Assembly (NCBI GenBank): GCA_964472545.1
Contig: CAYYNP010000039.1
Coordinates: 1 to 47,452, forward strand
Origin: CAYYNP01 sp964472545
GTDB lineage: Bacteria; Planctomycetota; Planctomycetia; Pirellulales; Thermoguttaceae
Length of the DNA: 47,452 bases
Direction: 5' to 3'
The notes beneath the pieces were generated by a model. The model was not told the origin of the DNA. It did not search any database and was given only the letters and a program-made list of their open reading frames with translations. The position numbers and the translations under genes are program-made. Below, in pieces: positions 23,200 through 35,400 of the stretch (positions within the stretch are counted from its first letter, which is position 1; the number at the start of each line of letters is the position of its first letter).

Positions 23200-24171
23200 C
23201 TAACGCGTGATGCCGATGCTCCACGCCAGTCCCGTGAAATCGAGATCCGGCGAGAGCGATGCTCCCGAAACGGTGGCGGCGCCAACCGTCTGGTTGAACG
23301 AAAACTGCAGCGGGTCGTCGCCCATCCAGCGTTGATACTCGACCCCCACGCGGGTGAAGACGTTGCCGTGGAAGCCGCTGATCCGCCGCGACCATTGCAG
23401 CCCGGCCTGCACTTGCAGGATGTAGAGCGTGTTGTCCAACTCGGTAATTGCTCCTTGCGAGAGGTTCGCCCCCGGGTCGTAGAGGTGGCCCGCGTAGGAG
23501 TTGCGACTCTCGCCCCAGGCGAACGAACCGCGCAGAATTCCATACAGCGCGAAGCCGGTCTCTCCGATGTCGCGGGTGGTTTCCAGCGAGAGGATGATCC
23601 CGGCACCGTCGTCCTGCCGCGAGAGAATCGTATACGCACTCTGGCCGTCCGCCCGCACGTTCACCGCCAACGACTCCTCGACGCGGCTGTCGGCGTAGGT
23701 GGCTCCGATCGCCGCCAGACAATTCCAAACGCCCGACTTCATGCGGCGCGTGAGTTCCAAGTCGATCGTCGTGGCCCCCAGTCGGGTTTGGGCCACGGCC
23801 GACTCGGCGTTCAATCCCAGCGGCAAATCCAAATCGACGTCGCTGCCTGCGTTGGAGACCTCAATGTCCCAAAAGCGGACGCGATATCCCCAGCCCGACG
23901 GCCCCTCGTAGCCGAGCCATATCCGTGGGGCCCCTTCCATGTCGTCCAGTTCGGCGAGTTCCGTGTTGAGATACGTGCTCGCGCCGTTGTCGAAGCCGAT
24001 CGAACCGCCCTCGACGTCCGGCTGCAGGAACGTCATCTCGACGCCGGCGATCCAACCGCGGCCCATTGAGGCGCCGGCGGCCCGATTCACCTTCACGGCA
24101 AACACCACGGCCGCGCAAGCAACCACCGCGATTGCCGATTTGCCCAACGTGCGTTTCGTGCAGATCTTCAT
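23200..24171 (-). CDS. Outer-membrane beta-barrel, Lpg1974-like
   Basis: A 323-residue protein with a signal peptide (SAIAVVACAAVVFAV) and ATG 24171 preceded by AAGGGAG at 8 bases. The body is a continuous run of amphipathic strands: GRGWIAGVEMTFLQPDVEGG at the start, IWLGYEGPSGWGYRVRFWDIE, VWNCLAAIGATYADSRVEES, and FHGNVFTRVGVEYQRWMGD near the end. This pattern is typical of Lpg1974-like pore-forming barrels of planctomycetes. It does not end in Phe but in IGITR. It lies 87 bases upstream of the second barrel gene on the same strand, so barrel, barrel and C39 peptidase may be one transcript. Confidence 0.75.
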   Translation of the reverse strand: MKICTKRTLGKSAIAVVACAAVVFAVKVNRAAGASMGRGWIAGVEMTFLQPDVEGGSIGFDNGASTYLNTELAELDDMEGAPRIWLGYEGPSGWGYRVRFWDIEVSNAGSDVDLDLPLGLNAESAVAQTRLGATTIDLELTRRMKSGVWNCLAAIGATYADSRVEESLAVNVRADGQSAYTILSRQDDGAGIILSLETTRDIGETGFALYGILRGSFAWGESRNSYAGHLYDPGANLSQGAITELDNTLYILQVQAGLQWSRRISGFHGNVFTRVGVEYQRWMGDDPLQFSFNQTVGAATVSGASLSPDLDFTGLAWSIGITR

Positions 24172-24570
24172 TCGCCCAACTCCCTTGGGAAGCCCTCGTT
24201 ATCGCGCAAGGTCGATCGTCGTGCGTTGCAGCAACCGGACGCCACGCAACGGGCTACAGCCGCCGTCGCTTGGCGTTCGGTTCGTCTGCCCAAAGCATCG
24301 ACGGATTTCCCCCCCGAGCCCATAGATTCAACCACGCCACGGACAGCTTCCGCAGACGCGAAACCGACCGGAACACGCGGAACGAAAAGAACCGTCGCCT
24401 TTGCAAAAGCAGGAGCAGGCCCTTCGACGGAGAACTCCGGCCCATCGGACACAGCCACTAGAACCGCAACGACGCGCTCGGCCGACGTAACGAACGTCCG
24501 GATTGTGCGAGATGGGCCGTGCCCTGATATAATGGTGCGGAGGAATGTGCCAACCGGGAGGACCAACGCG
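24172..24570. other. Intergenic region between divergent genes
   Basis: These 399 bases separate the minus-strand barrel gene from the plus-strand beta-helix gene. Open frames across it on both strands have no family features. The right end holds a good plus-strand promoter and ribosome site (listed separately). No minus-strand promoter for the barrel genes is obvious. Confidence 0.4.
24503..24560 (+). promoter_or_regulatory. Extended -10 promoter and ribosome site for the beta-helix gene
   Basis: TATAAT at 24528-24533 is preceded by TGA, giving an extended -10 (TGATATAAT). A weak -35 (TTGTGC, 24503-24508) is 19 bases upstream. GGGAGG at about 24555-24560 is the ribosome site for ATG 24571. 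This supports 24571 as the true start of the gene that continues beyond the repeat and N gap. Confidence 0.55.
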
Positions 24571-25859
<1,289 letters not shown>

Positions 25860-25923
25860 CTTCACCGGGCAATCGTCCGGCCGTATGGCCTGGCTCGTTC
25901 ATCGAGGCTCGAAGTTGGCGGCC

Positions 25924-26625
25924 TTACGTCGCCGTCGTGGCGCCGGCCGACGCGTTCTCCGGTGCCTCGTCCGGCGGCAAGTCGTCGTCTTGGTCCGGGC
26001 GTGGGCGTTTCGGCTTCGGTGTGTCGGCGTCGAAACGGGTCAGCCGGATCGAGAACCAGGGAGTGGCGACGACGATCAACATCACGCCGATCACCGCGGC
26101 CGTGAAGGCAACGCGATAGACCGCGTGGAGCCTCGTCTCCAGCGTGGTGATCGGAATCGACGTACGCACGACCGCCGCCGGCGGTCCGTCTTGCGGCAGC
26201 GCCACCGCGACGTACATCAGCGTATCTTCCAGGGTTGTGCTGTAACGAGTCGAGTTGCCCACCTCGGCCGGGTCGTCGAGCACCTGCTTGATCTCCGGCC
26301 GGGCGGCGTGGTTCTCCATCGTCGCGGGGTCCTCTTGAGTATCGCCTATCACCGTGCCGCCCGGACGAATCACGGTGATCCGCGTGTTGACGTCCTGGCC
26401 TAACTCCTTACAAAGCCCGTCGACCCCGTCGACGTCCCCCTGCGCCAGCCGCTCGGCGATCGGTTTCGAGCACAGCCGGGCCCGCGCTTGCAGGTCCTCG
26501 GCCGTCTGCTCGACGTACAGTTCCTGCACCATGTACAGACTGCAAAGGCCCACCAAGATGCCCACCACGACCGTAACGCACAGATACCCGACAAGCGGCC
26601 GCTGGTATAGTCTCCGCCCGGTCAT
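25924..26625 (-). CDS. PhoR-like sensor domain protein lacking a kinase
   Basis: A 233-residue membrane protein from ATG 26625, with GGAGGA 8 bases upstream. One transmembrane segment is at about 11-33 and a second at 172-192, flanking a periplasmic domain with RITVIRPGGTVIGDTQEDPATMENHAARPEI and STRYSTTLEDTLMYVAVAL. This is the typical sensor region of planctomycete PhoR-type histidine kinases (a PAS-like fold). Where HAMP, HisKA and HATPase domains should follow, there are only about 40 acidic, Pro-rich residues and a clean stop. No response regulator is nearby. It may be a decoy, a regulator of a real kinase, or a decayed kinase gene. Confidence 0.75.
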   Translation of the reverse strand: MTGRRLYQRPLVGYLCVTVVVGILVGLCSLYMVQELYVEQTAEDLQARARLCSKPIAERLAQGDVDGVDGLCKELGQDVNTRITVIRPGGTVIGDTQEDPATMENHAARPEIKQVLDDPAEVGNSTRYSTTLEDTLMYVAVALPQDGPPAAVVRTSIPITTLETRLHAVYRVAFTAAVIGVMLIVVATPWFSIRLTRFDADTPKPKRPRPDQDDDLPPDEAPENASAGATTAT

Positions 26626-26744
26626 TATCGTTTCCTCCACATGGCGTGTTTGGGAATCTGACCCTTCATCCTAATTCTACGGACCGACTGTTAGCAGACC
26701 ATTAGCACGCCGTGAGATCTGCGTAAGAACGCCGGGGTTGGGGG

Positions 26745-26773
26745 GAGAAAAAGCAGGGCAGGCTACTTTTCTC
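26745..26773. repeat. Degenerate copy of the GGGACAGGCTAC palindrome
   Basis: GAGAAAA and TTTTCTC flank AGCAGGGCAGGCTAC, which matches the core of the repeat at 4528-4589. It lies in the 238-base gap between the sensor gene and the carboxypeptidase gene. Nothing else is seen in that gap. Confidence 0.5.
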
Positions 26774-26863
26774 GGCCGACTTGCGGCACCGGCGACTGCG
26801 TCGAAGACTCCCGATCTAACATCCCGTCGCGATCCGCCTCGCGCCGGTCCAAATCGGTTGCGA

Positions 26864-27763
26864 TCATCGCGCGCGAGGATCTCCCGACGGCAGTCGCATC
26901 TGTTTCTGAATGAGCGAAAGCGATCGCCTGATCCATGCCACTTGAATGCCGATCCGCTTCTCAAGCGGCCAACCCGTGGGCGTCTCCGTCGTGAAGCTGT
27001 GAAGTGTGTGGCGGCCGTTCAGATACGCGTCAAGCGTGGTCTTCTTCCGGTAGACAAGGTTGTGCCCCGCCTCGGGATAGGAGACAACTCCGTCACGATT
27101 GTCGTCTCGATAGATCTTTGGCCAACGGCAGACTTCGGTCCCTTTCGGGAGACTGTCAATCAATGCTCGGCCAATGCGCCAAGACACGTTACCGACGGTC
27201 TCATACAGGTAGCATCCACGGGGATTGTCGGATCGGGTGAATCCTTCACCGGAATAGTCGGGAGAAACCTCATGAAGGTCGAAAGTCACTCGGAATCGAG
27301 GGTCCTCGCGGGCCAGCCAGGATTCAATGGCGGACACTTCAGTTTCCGTTGACGCACAGCCAAACTGCCGATTGAGATTGACCCCCGCCAGAGACTCAAG
27401 CGAGGCCGTTTCGAATCCGCTCGGGTTTACACAAGGGATCACGCAGATATTGAATTCGGCAGCGCCCTCCGCGGCCAGCATTCGCAGGAAATCCAGGGCC
27501 GCGTACACGCCCGCCGGTTCATCTCCATGGACCCCGGCCGAGATTAGCACGCACGGCAGATCAGGCAGAGCCTTTGCCGGGTGCCTCGCGCAGTAGAGCG
27601 GATACCGGTTCCCTGCGTGCCACACGACCCCGAGCGTACGTACGGAGACACCTTCGACGACCGCGAGTGCCCTCGACACGTCTCGCTCGTAAGATCGGTG
27701 ATAAACAGTGGCCGAATCGGACTGGCAATCCGATTCAGCGGATTTCGGCACTTCGGTTGTCAC
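26864..27763 (-). CDS. M14-type zinc carboxypeptidase / aspartoacylase-like deacylase
   Basis: A 299-residue metalloenzyme without signal peptide. The zinc site is HGDEP (His79, Glu82) together with His164 in FDLHE. NLNRQF (130-135) supplies the substrate-carboxylate Arg, and VNPSGFE precedes it. This order matches M14 carboxypeptidases and the related succinylglutamate desuccinylase/aspartoacylase group; the size fits either. It would remove a terminal residue or acyl group from a peptide or amino acid in the cytosol. The start is GTG with only a weak AGG site. It follows the patatin gene after 30 bases on the same strand, so the two are likely cotranscribed. Confidence 0.75.
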   Translation of the reverse strand: MTTEVPKSAESDCQSDSATVYHRSYERDVSRALAVVEGVSVRTLGVVWHAGNRYPLYCARHPAKALPDLPCVLISAGVHGDEPAGVYAALDFLRMLAAEGAAEFNICVIPCVNPSGFETASLESLAGVNLNRQFGCASTETEVSAIESWLAREDPRFRVTFDLHEVSPDYSGEGFTRSDNPRGCYLYETVGNVSWRIGRALIDSLPKGTEVCRWPKIYRDDNRDGVVSYPEAGHNLVYRKKTTLDAYLNGRHTLHSFTTETPTGWPLEKRIGIQVAWIRRSLSLIQKQMRLPSGDPRAR

Positions 27764-27793
27764 GGCAAACCTATCAAGAACAGTACGGATACC

Positions 27794-29179
27794 CTATTCT
27801 ACCGGCAATCGGTGCAGTTTCCAAGTGCCATTGTACAGGCTAGCCGCGCCGGTACCGATCCAATAGCCGTCGAGCCGATCGCTCGTTTCGACGTCGAAGC
27901 GCAGGAGGAAAGGCCCAATCAGGTTGTTCTTCAGGCTTTTCCATTCACCGATTACGTCGTTGCCTTCGATTCGCCCTGCGAAGCTGTAGTCGTATTCTCC
28001 ATCGGTAACGCGTCCGCGAACTAGCAGGCCGGACTGCGTAATCTCGACGGTATCCTCTGTGGATTTGCGCTGCTGCGTTTCGCGGTCAGCCCACGTGAAA
28101 CGGGACTTCCATGTGCCGTTCAGGTCGATGCCCGTCAGCGCGGCGCCCGTGAGAGCACCCAACGCGGTACGGAACTTCTGCCTAACCTCAGGCGCGGCCC
28201 AGAACGCACTCGTCCGGCGCTCCAATTCCGACACGTTCTCGACGCAGTCCATGTCCATCAACTCTTCGGGCAACTGAATCTGGAATCGGAAGATATTCTC
28301 CGCCGGGACAATCGCTCGCAGGACCTCCGTTGTGACGCCGGCGTTTCCATCGAAAAACACATCGAAGATGCGCCTTTCGGCAAGCCAACCCAGTTCACCA
28401 CGGGGGCAGGGCTCATCCGGGGCGACGTAGTCGCCGGTTCCCAACGACACGATCACGATATCTTGGGGCTTTGTCGACGACCTGAGGAGGCTCGCCGCTG
28501 CAAGGGCAGACGGATTGTTCGCCATGATCCCGCCATCCAGAAGCGCCATATCGAGTGCCTCGACCTCCATCCTGTGCGCGGGAAAGTACGTTGGGGCTGC
28601 AGCGGACGCGAGGCAGATGTCCGTGAGTGTGTAGCCGTGCTCCGATGGGGTCCGGCTGTCGAAGACCTTGTGCCTTCGAGTTGTCGCGTTGAAACTGGTC
28701 ACCAGCAGTCGATGCCGCCCTCGGCTCGCGATGTCTCCCAGAGTCAATTGCCTTGGCTGGTTGCCGTTGGTCAGGAAGGTCTCCTCCAAGACCGTCTTCA
28801 GCCCATCCACCGGATAGGCCGGCGATAACTTGTTTCTGAACCACGTCGTGACATTGGCCGCCTTTGCGAGAAGATACGCTATCGGTCTTCTCCACTTGGA
28901 GCGCCTGCCCCATTCCGTAATGCTGCGTGTTCTGCTCGGGAATATTCTCTGCCCATGCGACCCGTACAACTGACGTGTTCGATCGACGCCAATGCCTGCC
29001 GCGAGACCGGTGGCAATGATTGCGCCGGTGGATGTACCGGCGAAAACGTCGAAGTAATGGCCGATATCCTTCTCCCCATCTGGTAGCAGGTTCTGTGCCT
29101 CGGCCTCGAACAACCGCAGCAGATAGGCGGGTATGACGCCGCGAATCCCGCCACCATCGATCGACAAGAGTCGTATCAT
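27794..29179 (-). CDS. Patatin-like phospholipase with C-terminal beta-rich domain
   Basis: A 461-residue cytosolic lipase from ATG 29179, with AGGAG 7 bases upstream. The patatin fold shows the oxyanion loop DGGGIRG (8-14), nucleophile Ser50 in GTSTG, and catalytic Asp214 in DGGIMANNP. This pattern resembles bacterial patatins such as CapV, the phospholipase effector of some CBASS systems, as well as housekeeping types. From about 350 to the end lies a separate domain with a repeated strand pattern: GTWKSRF, VEITQSGLLVRGRV, YDYSFAGRIEGNDVIGEWKS, LDGYWIG and NGTWKLHRL. It looks like a small beta-barrel, possibly ligand-binding. No cyclase or other CBASS partner is in the window. Confidence 0.8.
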   Translation of the reverse strand: MIRLLSIDGGGIRGVIPAYLLRLFEAEAQNLLPDGEKDIGHYFDVFAGTSTGAIIATGLAAGIGVDRTRQLYGSHGQRIFPSRTRSITEWGRRSKWRRPIAYLLAKAANVTTWFRNKLSPAYPVDGLKTVLEETFLTNGNQPRQLTLGDIASRGRHRLLVTSFNATTRRHKVFDSRTPSEHGYTLTDICLASAAAPTYFPAHRMEVEALDMALLDGGIMANNPSALAAASLLRSSTKPQDIVIVSLGTGDYVAPDEPCPRGELGWLAERRIFDVFFDGNAGVTTEVLRAIVPAENIFRFQIQLPEELMDMDCVENVSELERRTSAFWAAPEVRQKFRTALGALTGAALTGIDLNGTWKSRFTWADRETQQRKSTEDTVEITQSGLLVRGRVTDGEYDYSFAGRIEGNDVIGEWKSLKNNLIGPFLLRFDVETSDRLDGYWIGTGAASLYNGTWKLHRLPVE

Positions 29180-29415
29180 CCGTCTGCTCCTTTCTCTCAT
29201 ATATGCATGCACGACGACGAGCGTTCGCCGAATGCGACCGCTCGGCTACAGTTTGCTGCCTCGTGGGGCGTTTCCAAACGCGAGCGTCCAAGACTCCCGA
29301 TCCAGTATCCGGTAGTTAATCGCCTCGCACAAGGGCTCGGCCGCGGTCATGTGAATACGCCGGTAACATTCGAGGGCTCCGAACTGCGCAAGCAGACGCT
29401 TTCTCTCCCGTCAGC

Positions 29416-32400
29416 TCACACCCCGGAAGTCGCCAGCAGCTTGTCGACGGCGTCGGTGGTGGCGTCAGTGGTGGCGTCGGTCTTCTCGGTGCGTCGGATC
29501 GTCCAATCGCCGGAAGCGTAGTCGCCGAGCCACGCCAAGTCGAGCCGTCGATTCGACGTGAGCCGTTCGCCCGAGGCGTCGTTCGACTCGGCCGCAATGC
29601 CCGCCGACACGCTGCCGCCGGTCGGGCCGGACAGATCGATCAACTCCAGCGCGGTCAGGAAGCTCGTCTGGTTGTTCCTTGCCAGCAGCACGTCGGTGGC
29701 ATCGACGCGCCGGTCGCGATTGGTGTCGTAGGGGAAGTCGATCGCGGCCGGGTTGAGCAGGCTGCGGGGATTGTTCCTTGCCAGCAGCATATCGGTGGTC
29801 GTGACTTTCGCATCGGCGGGGAAATTGCCTGCCTCGGCCACGGCGGAGCCGAAGTAGAAGACGTCGTCGGCCGTCAGCGAGAAGCCGTCGGCCCGCAGCG
29901 TCACTTCCAGCCATTGGTTGGCGATGGCGTAGTCCGGCCAGACGAGCGTGATCCGATCGGCACCGGCCTGGCCGGCACCCTCGCGAAGCGTTACCGAACT
30001 CGGCGCGGGAGCCGGTTGCCACGCGGCCGGATCGGCGTCGTTGCCGACGGCAAGACGGAAGTCGTCGACGCCCGGCGTAAAGCCGTCGGGCAGGCCGGCG
30101 ACGTCGATCATAATGCCGTTGATGCCCCGGCTGTAACTGCTGTAGTTGGCGAACGTGGCAATTTGACCCGGCAGCAGCGCCCGCTTGTCGGTGGCGACGG
30201 CCGGATCGTCGTCGGCGCCGGCAGCCGAGTCGAAGCCGTCGAAGGCCGAGTTGTTGTAGAACACACAGCGCCCAAGCACGGCCGCCGCGTCCGGGGCCTG
30301 TCGGACGCTGCCGTGCTCTACGGCCACGGCGACTTGGCCTTCGTTCAAACTGGCACTCTCCAGAAGGACGTCGGCGGGCACGTGCAACGGACCCACCACC
30401 TCGAACGTGACGTTCAGCAATGTACCCTCGGCAGTCAGCGGTTGGCCGGCTGCCAGTCCCACGCGGATCACGCCCGGTTGGTCGGTGTTTGAGGTCAGGC
30501 TTGCCGAGCCGGCCGCTTCGCCGCGCGTCACGTCTACCGGCGAGAGCCGCCCGGCGTCGTATCGCAGCACGAGATCGGCCGAGAAGACGTCGTCCGCTGC
30601 CAACGCGATCGTAAGCGGCATCTGCACGAATTGCCCGGAGGTGGCGTTCAACGCGGGTAACGCGAGCGTGGACTCGGCCACGGCCGTCGCCGTGTCGGCG
30701 GCTTGCGAAGGCGCGGGGGCCGGCGGCTGCCAGTTGCCCGACACATCGCCCAGCAGAATCGCGGTGAAGTTCTCGTCGGTCAGGTGGCCGCCGATCAACT
30801 CGTAGTGGCGCGTTTGGGGGGCGAAATGCCAAACGCGGTCGGCCCCGGGGAAGGGTACTTCGAGCGAGCCGACGGATTTCTCCAGGATGTAGGCGGCGTC
30901 CAAGGGCGAGACCGTGCCGTTGCGGGTGACGTCGGCCGCGATGATCTGGTGCGGCGAAAGGACCAGCGACTGCACGTAGGCCTGCATGGCCAGCGAGGCG
31001 TCGAAGGCGGTGATCGCCGCCACGTCGTCGTGCTTCTCGGCAGTCAGCGTATAGACGCCCACGGGAACGTCCGCGATGGTGTACTCGCCCGCGGCGTCGG
31101 AGACGTTCTGGCCGGCAAACGACGTGCCGTCGAGCGAGAGCGACGTGCCGGGCACCGGGCCGCCGTCGCCGCCGAAGTAGCTCACGCTGCCCGAAACGCT
31201 GTAGAAGGCGTTGACCAGGAACAGGCCGTCGTGCGTCGTGTAGGGAATGGCGCTTTCGTTCAGTTCGGCGCCGGCGATGCTCAGCGGCGTTCGATCGCCC
31301 GGCAGCCCGAGCACGTCGAAGGAGATTACGGCCAACCGGCCGCTGCCGTCGATCGAAGTGGTGCCGGCCACGGCGAGCATCATCGTACCGGGCGCGGTGA
31401 CGTTGTCGATCAACGTCCAGCCGGAAGCCAACGCCCCGAGTTGCACGCTGCGCGGATCGAGCACGGCCGGGTCGAAAGTGATCGTCACCCCGAGCCCTCG
31501 CAGCCCCTCGACGTTGGTCACCGACAGCGGCACGTCGACGGTCGTGCCGTGGTCGCCCCAGAGCGTCGGCAGCCAGAGCACCACGTCTTGTCCCAGCAGG
31601 CGGTTGCCGAAGTCGACCCGCTCGACCGTTTGGCCGGGCGCGACGACGACCCGATGGCCGCCGTAGCCGGAGTCGCGGCCGAAGACGGTCACGGCGTTTT
31701 CGTCCATGGCGGTGACGTAGACGTGGCGGCCGTCGGGGCTGAGGGTCACGGACCGGGCCCCGTCGAGCCCGATCACGCCGCCTTGATGGTCCTTGACGAC
31801 ATGGGCGAACGAGAGCCCGCCGGAGAGCGTGTCGCGGCGATAGACGCCCACGGCGTCTTCGTAGGCCGAAACGTAGACCTGTCGGCCGTCGGGGCTCACG
31901 CGCACGCAGTTCGCCTGGAAGAGCCCGTCGGCGCCGCTGGGGCCGTCTTGGCCGTCCTTGAGCACTTCCAGGAAGGCCAAGCTGCCGCTGGTCAGATCGC
32001 GCCCGAAGACGGCCACCGCGTTGTCGGACCACCCGGCCGCGTAGACGTGGCGGCCGTCGGGGCTGAGGGCGACCGACTGGATGCCGTCGAGCCCGTCGAC
32101 GCCGTCCTGGCCGTCGTAGAGGACCTGCTCAAAGGTCAACTGGCCCGTGGACGATTCCCTGCTGAAAACGGCCACCGCGTCGTCGGCCTTTCCGGCGACG
32201 TAGGCATGGTTTCCGTCGGGGCTGACCGCAATCGAGCGGACGTCGTCGAGGCCCTCGACTCCGTTCTGGTTGTCCGTAAGCGCGTGTAGGAACGTCAACC
32301 TGCCGGTGTCTGCATCTCGGCCGAAGACCGAAACCGCATCGTCCACCTCGGCCGCCACGTAGACGCTCGTGCCGTCGGGGCTGATGGTGACGCAAAACGC

Positions 32401-35400
32401 CCCCGAGAGACCGTCGATAACGTCCACGCCCTCTCTCCACCACATGACTTCGTCATAGTCAAAGGTCAGCCGGCCGGTCGCCGCGTCCCGGTCGAGCATC
32501 ACCACGGAACTACTGCCGATCGCCGCGACGTAGACGTGCCGTCCGTCCGGGCTGACCGCCACCGACGCGGGGGCCTGCAATCCGGGTGCGTCGGTCGAGT
32601 TGACGAGCCTTTCGACAAACGTCAACTCGCCGGTGACCGCGTCGCGGTGGAAGACGGCCAACGCGTTGTCGTAGCGTCCGGCCACGTAGAGGTGGGCGCC
32701 GTCCGGGCTGACGGCGCTGGCGAAGGCCCCGTAGAGCCCGTCCACCTGCGTTCCGTCTTTGTCATCCCCTCCGTCCTTGAGTGTATGCACGAACGTCAAC
32801 TCCCCCGTGCTGAGGGCGGCCGGCGGACGGGTCCGTTCGTATCCGTCGGGTACGACTTCCGCCACGAAATACTCTCCGGGAGCCAGGCCGGCGAACTCGA
32901 AGGTGCCCGCCTCGTCGATCGAAAGCGTTTGAGAATCGTCGGGCAGGGTGAGCGTGGTCGGTTCGCCGGGATCGAGTTGCCCGTTCCGGTTGAGGTCCAG
33001 ATAGACCCTCACGCCGGCCATCCCCGGTTCGCCGAGGTCTCGCGTGCCGTCGCCGTCGAGGTCGTGGAACTTGACGCCGCGGATTCCGCCGGGCAGGGCC
33101 CGATTGCCGAAGTCGATGCCCGGCTCGACCTGGGCGATGTCCAACACCACGCTCCTTTCGCCCGGGGTGGTTGCCGACCAGCCGGTCTGTTGCACCTCGA
33201 CGACCGCATAGCTGCCCTCCGTCAGGCCGGTGAAGGCATAGCTTCCGTCCCGGCCAGTGACGGTCGACGGTTCGCCCTCGTCGAGTCGGCCGTCGCCGTC
33301 GGTGTCGAGGAAGATCGTCCAGTGCGGCAGCCCCGGCTCGTCGTCGTCCATGTCGCCGTCGCGCGCGCCGTTGCCGTTGAGATCGTGGAATTTGACACCG
33401 CGGATCTCCCCCGGCAAGGGCCGGTTGCCGAAATCGACGCCCTCGACGACCTGCCCGACGGCCACGACCAAGTGATGAGCGCCGCGGCGGCCCACATCCC
33501 GCCCGAAGACGGCCACCGCGTTGTCATTCATTCCGGTCGCGTAGACGTTCCGGCCGTCGGGGCTGACGGTTACCGACTGGGCCCCGCCGATCCCGTCTAC
33601 GCCGCCTCGACCGTCTTCGAGCACCTCGACGAAGGTCAGCCGGCCCGTGGCGGCATTTCGAGCGAACACGCCGACGGCGTCTTCATAGGCCGACGTGTAG
33701 GCGTGCCGGCCGTCGGGACTGATGCTCACGTCGTTGACCTCGACGAGTCCGTCGACGCCGCTAAGGCCGTCGATGAGCGACTCGACGAACGTCAACTCGC
33801 CGCTGTCGGCGTTTCGCCCGAAAACGGCCACCGCGTTGTCGTACCAACCGGCCGCGTAGACGTGGGCGCCGTCGGGGCTGATCGTGACCGATTGGATGCC
33901 GTCGAGCCCGTCGACGCCGTTCTGGCCGTCGTAGAGCACCTGCACGAAGCTCAGCCAACCGGACGATTCGTCGCGGCCGAAGACGGCCACCGCGTCGTCG
34001 GCCTTGCCGGCCGCATAGACGTGCTTGCCGTCGGGACTCACCACCACCGATCGGACGTCGTCGAGGCCCTGGACTCCGTCTTGGTTGTCTTTGAGCACCT
34101 GCTCGAAGGTGAGTTCCCCGGTCGTCAAGTTCCGCTGGAAGACGACCACCGAGTCGGCCCCTTCTCCGGCCACGTAGACTTGCCGGCCGTCGGGGCTGAC
34201 CGTCACGCAGAACGCGCCGAACAGACCGATCACGCCGGCGGGCTCTCTCTCGATTTCGACGAACCGCAACTCGCCGCTGGATGCGTTGCGCTCGAACACG
34301 GACACCGAACTGCTGCCCATCGCAGCCACGTAGACGTGGTTGCCGTCGGGAGTGACCGCGACCGACGTGGGAGCGTGCAGCCCCGGAGCGTCCGCCAGAT
34401 TCAACAGCCGCTCGACGAGCGTCAACTCGCCGGTGGCCGGGTCGCGGCGGAAGACGTCCAGCGCGTTGTCGTAGCGTCCGGCCACGTAGACGTGGTTGCC
34501 ATCCGGGCTGACGTCGGCCGCAAAGGCCCCGTAGAGCCCGTCGACGCCGCTTTGGCCGTCCACGATGGCCTCGACGAAAGTCAACTCTCCGTTGCTGGGT
34601 ACGGCCGGCGGAAATGTCTGCGTGTGATCGCCGGGCACGACCTCGGCGACGACGTACGCTCCGGAGGGCAACTCACTGAGAGAATAGAGGCCCGCCTCGT
34701 CCACGCCCTCGGTCTGCAAATCGTCGGGCAACGTCTCCGTGCTCGGTTCGCCCAGGTCGAGTTGCCTGTCTCCGTCGAGATCCAAAAAGACCGTCACCTC
34801 CGGCATCCCCGGCTCGCCATCGTCTCGGATGCCGTCGCCGTCGAGGTCGACGAACTTCCTGCCGTGGATCTCGGCGTATTGAATCGTCAACGTGGTGCTG
34901 GCGGTGTTCGTCAGGCCGAAAGAGTCGGTGACTTGCAGGCCAATCGTGTGGGGGATGCCGGGTCTCGGCAAGTGCTCTATCTGCGTCCAAGGGATGACCG
35001 GCTGCGGTCCGGCCGCGTCGTCAAAGTCCCCGTCGTTGTCGAGATCCCACTGGCAGAGCACGATGCCGTCGCCACAGCCGTCGTTCGGATCGACGGAGCC
35101 GGTGGCGTCGAGCGGCAGATCGTGGCGGAAATCGACGACGTAGGGGCCGCTCGGGTCGGCTACCGGCGGCAAGTTACCCTGGTTGACGTCGACCACCACC
35201 GAAGTCACGTCGGTCTTCGGCGGCAGGTTGTCGTCGGTTACTCGCAACGACACCGTATAGGAGCCGAACGATGAGAAGGCATGCGTAACCGACTCCCCGG
35301 CGGCGTCTGCGCTGAAGGTGCCGTCGTCGTCGAAGTCCCACTCGAAAAGCACGATGCCGCGATCGGGGCGGCCGTGCGTCGATCCGCCGGCGTCGAACGA

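Noticed and set aside
27794..29179. Complete CBASS operon around the patatin gene
   Set aside because: No cyclic-nucleotide synthase or ancillary Cap genes are found on either side; only an M14-type peptidase is adjacent.
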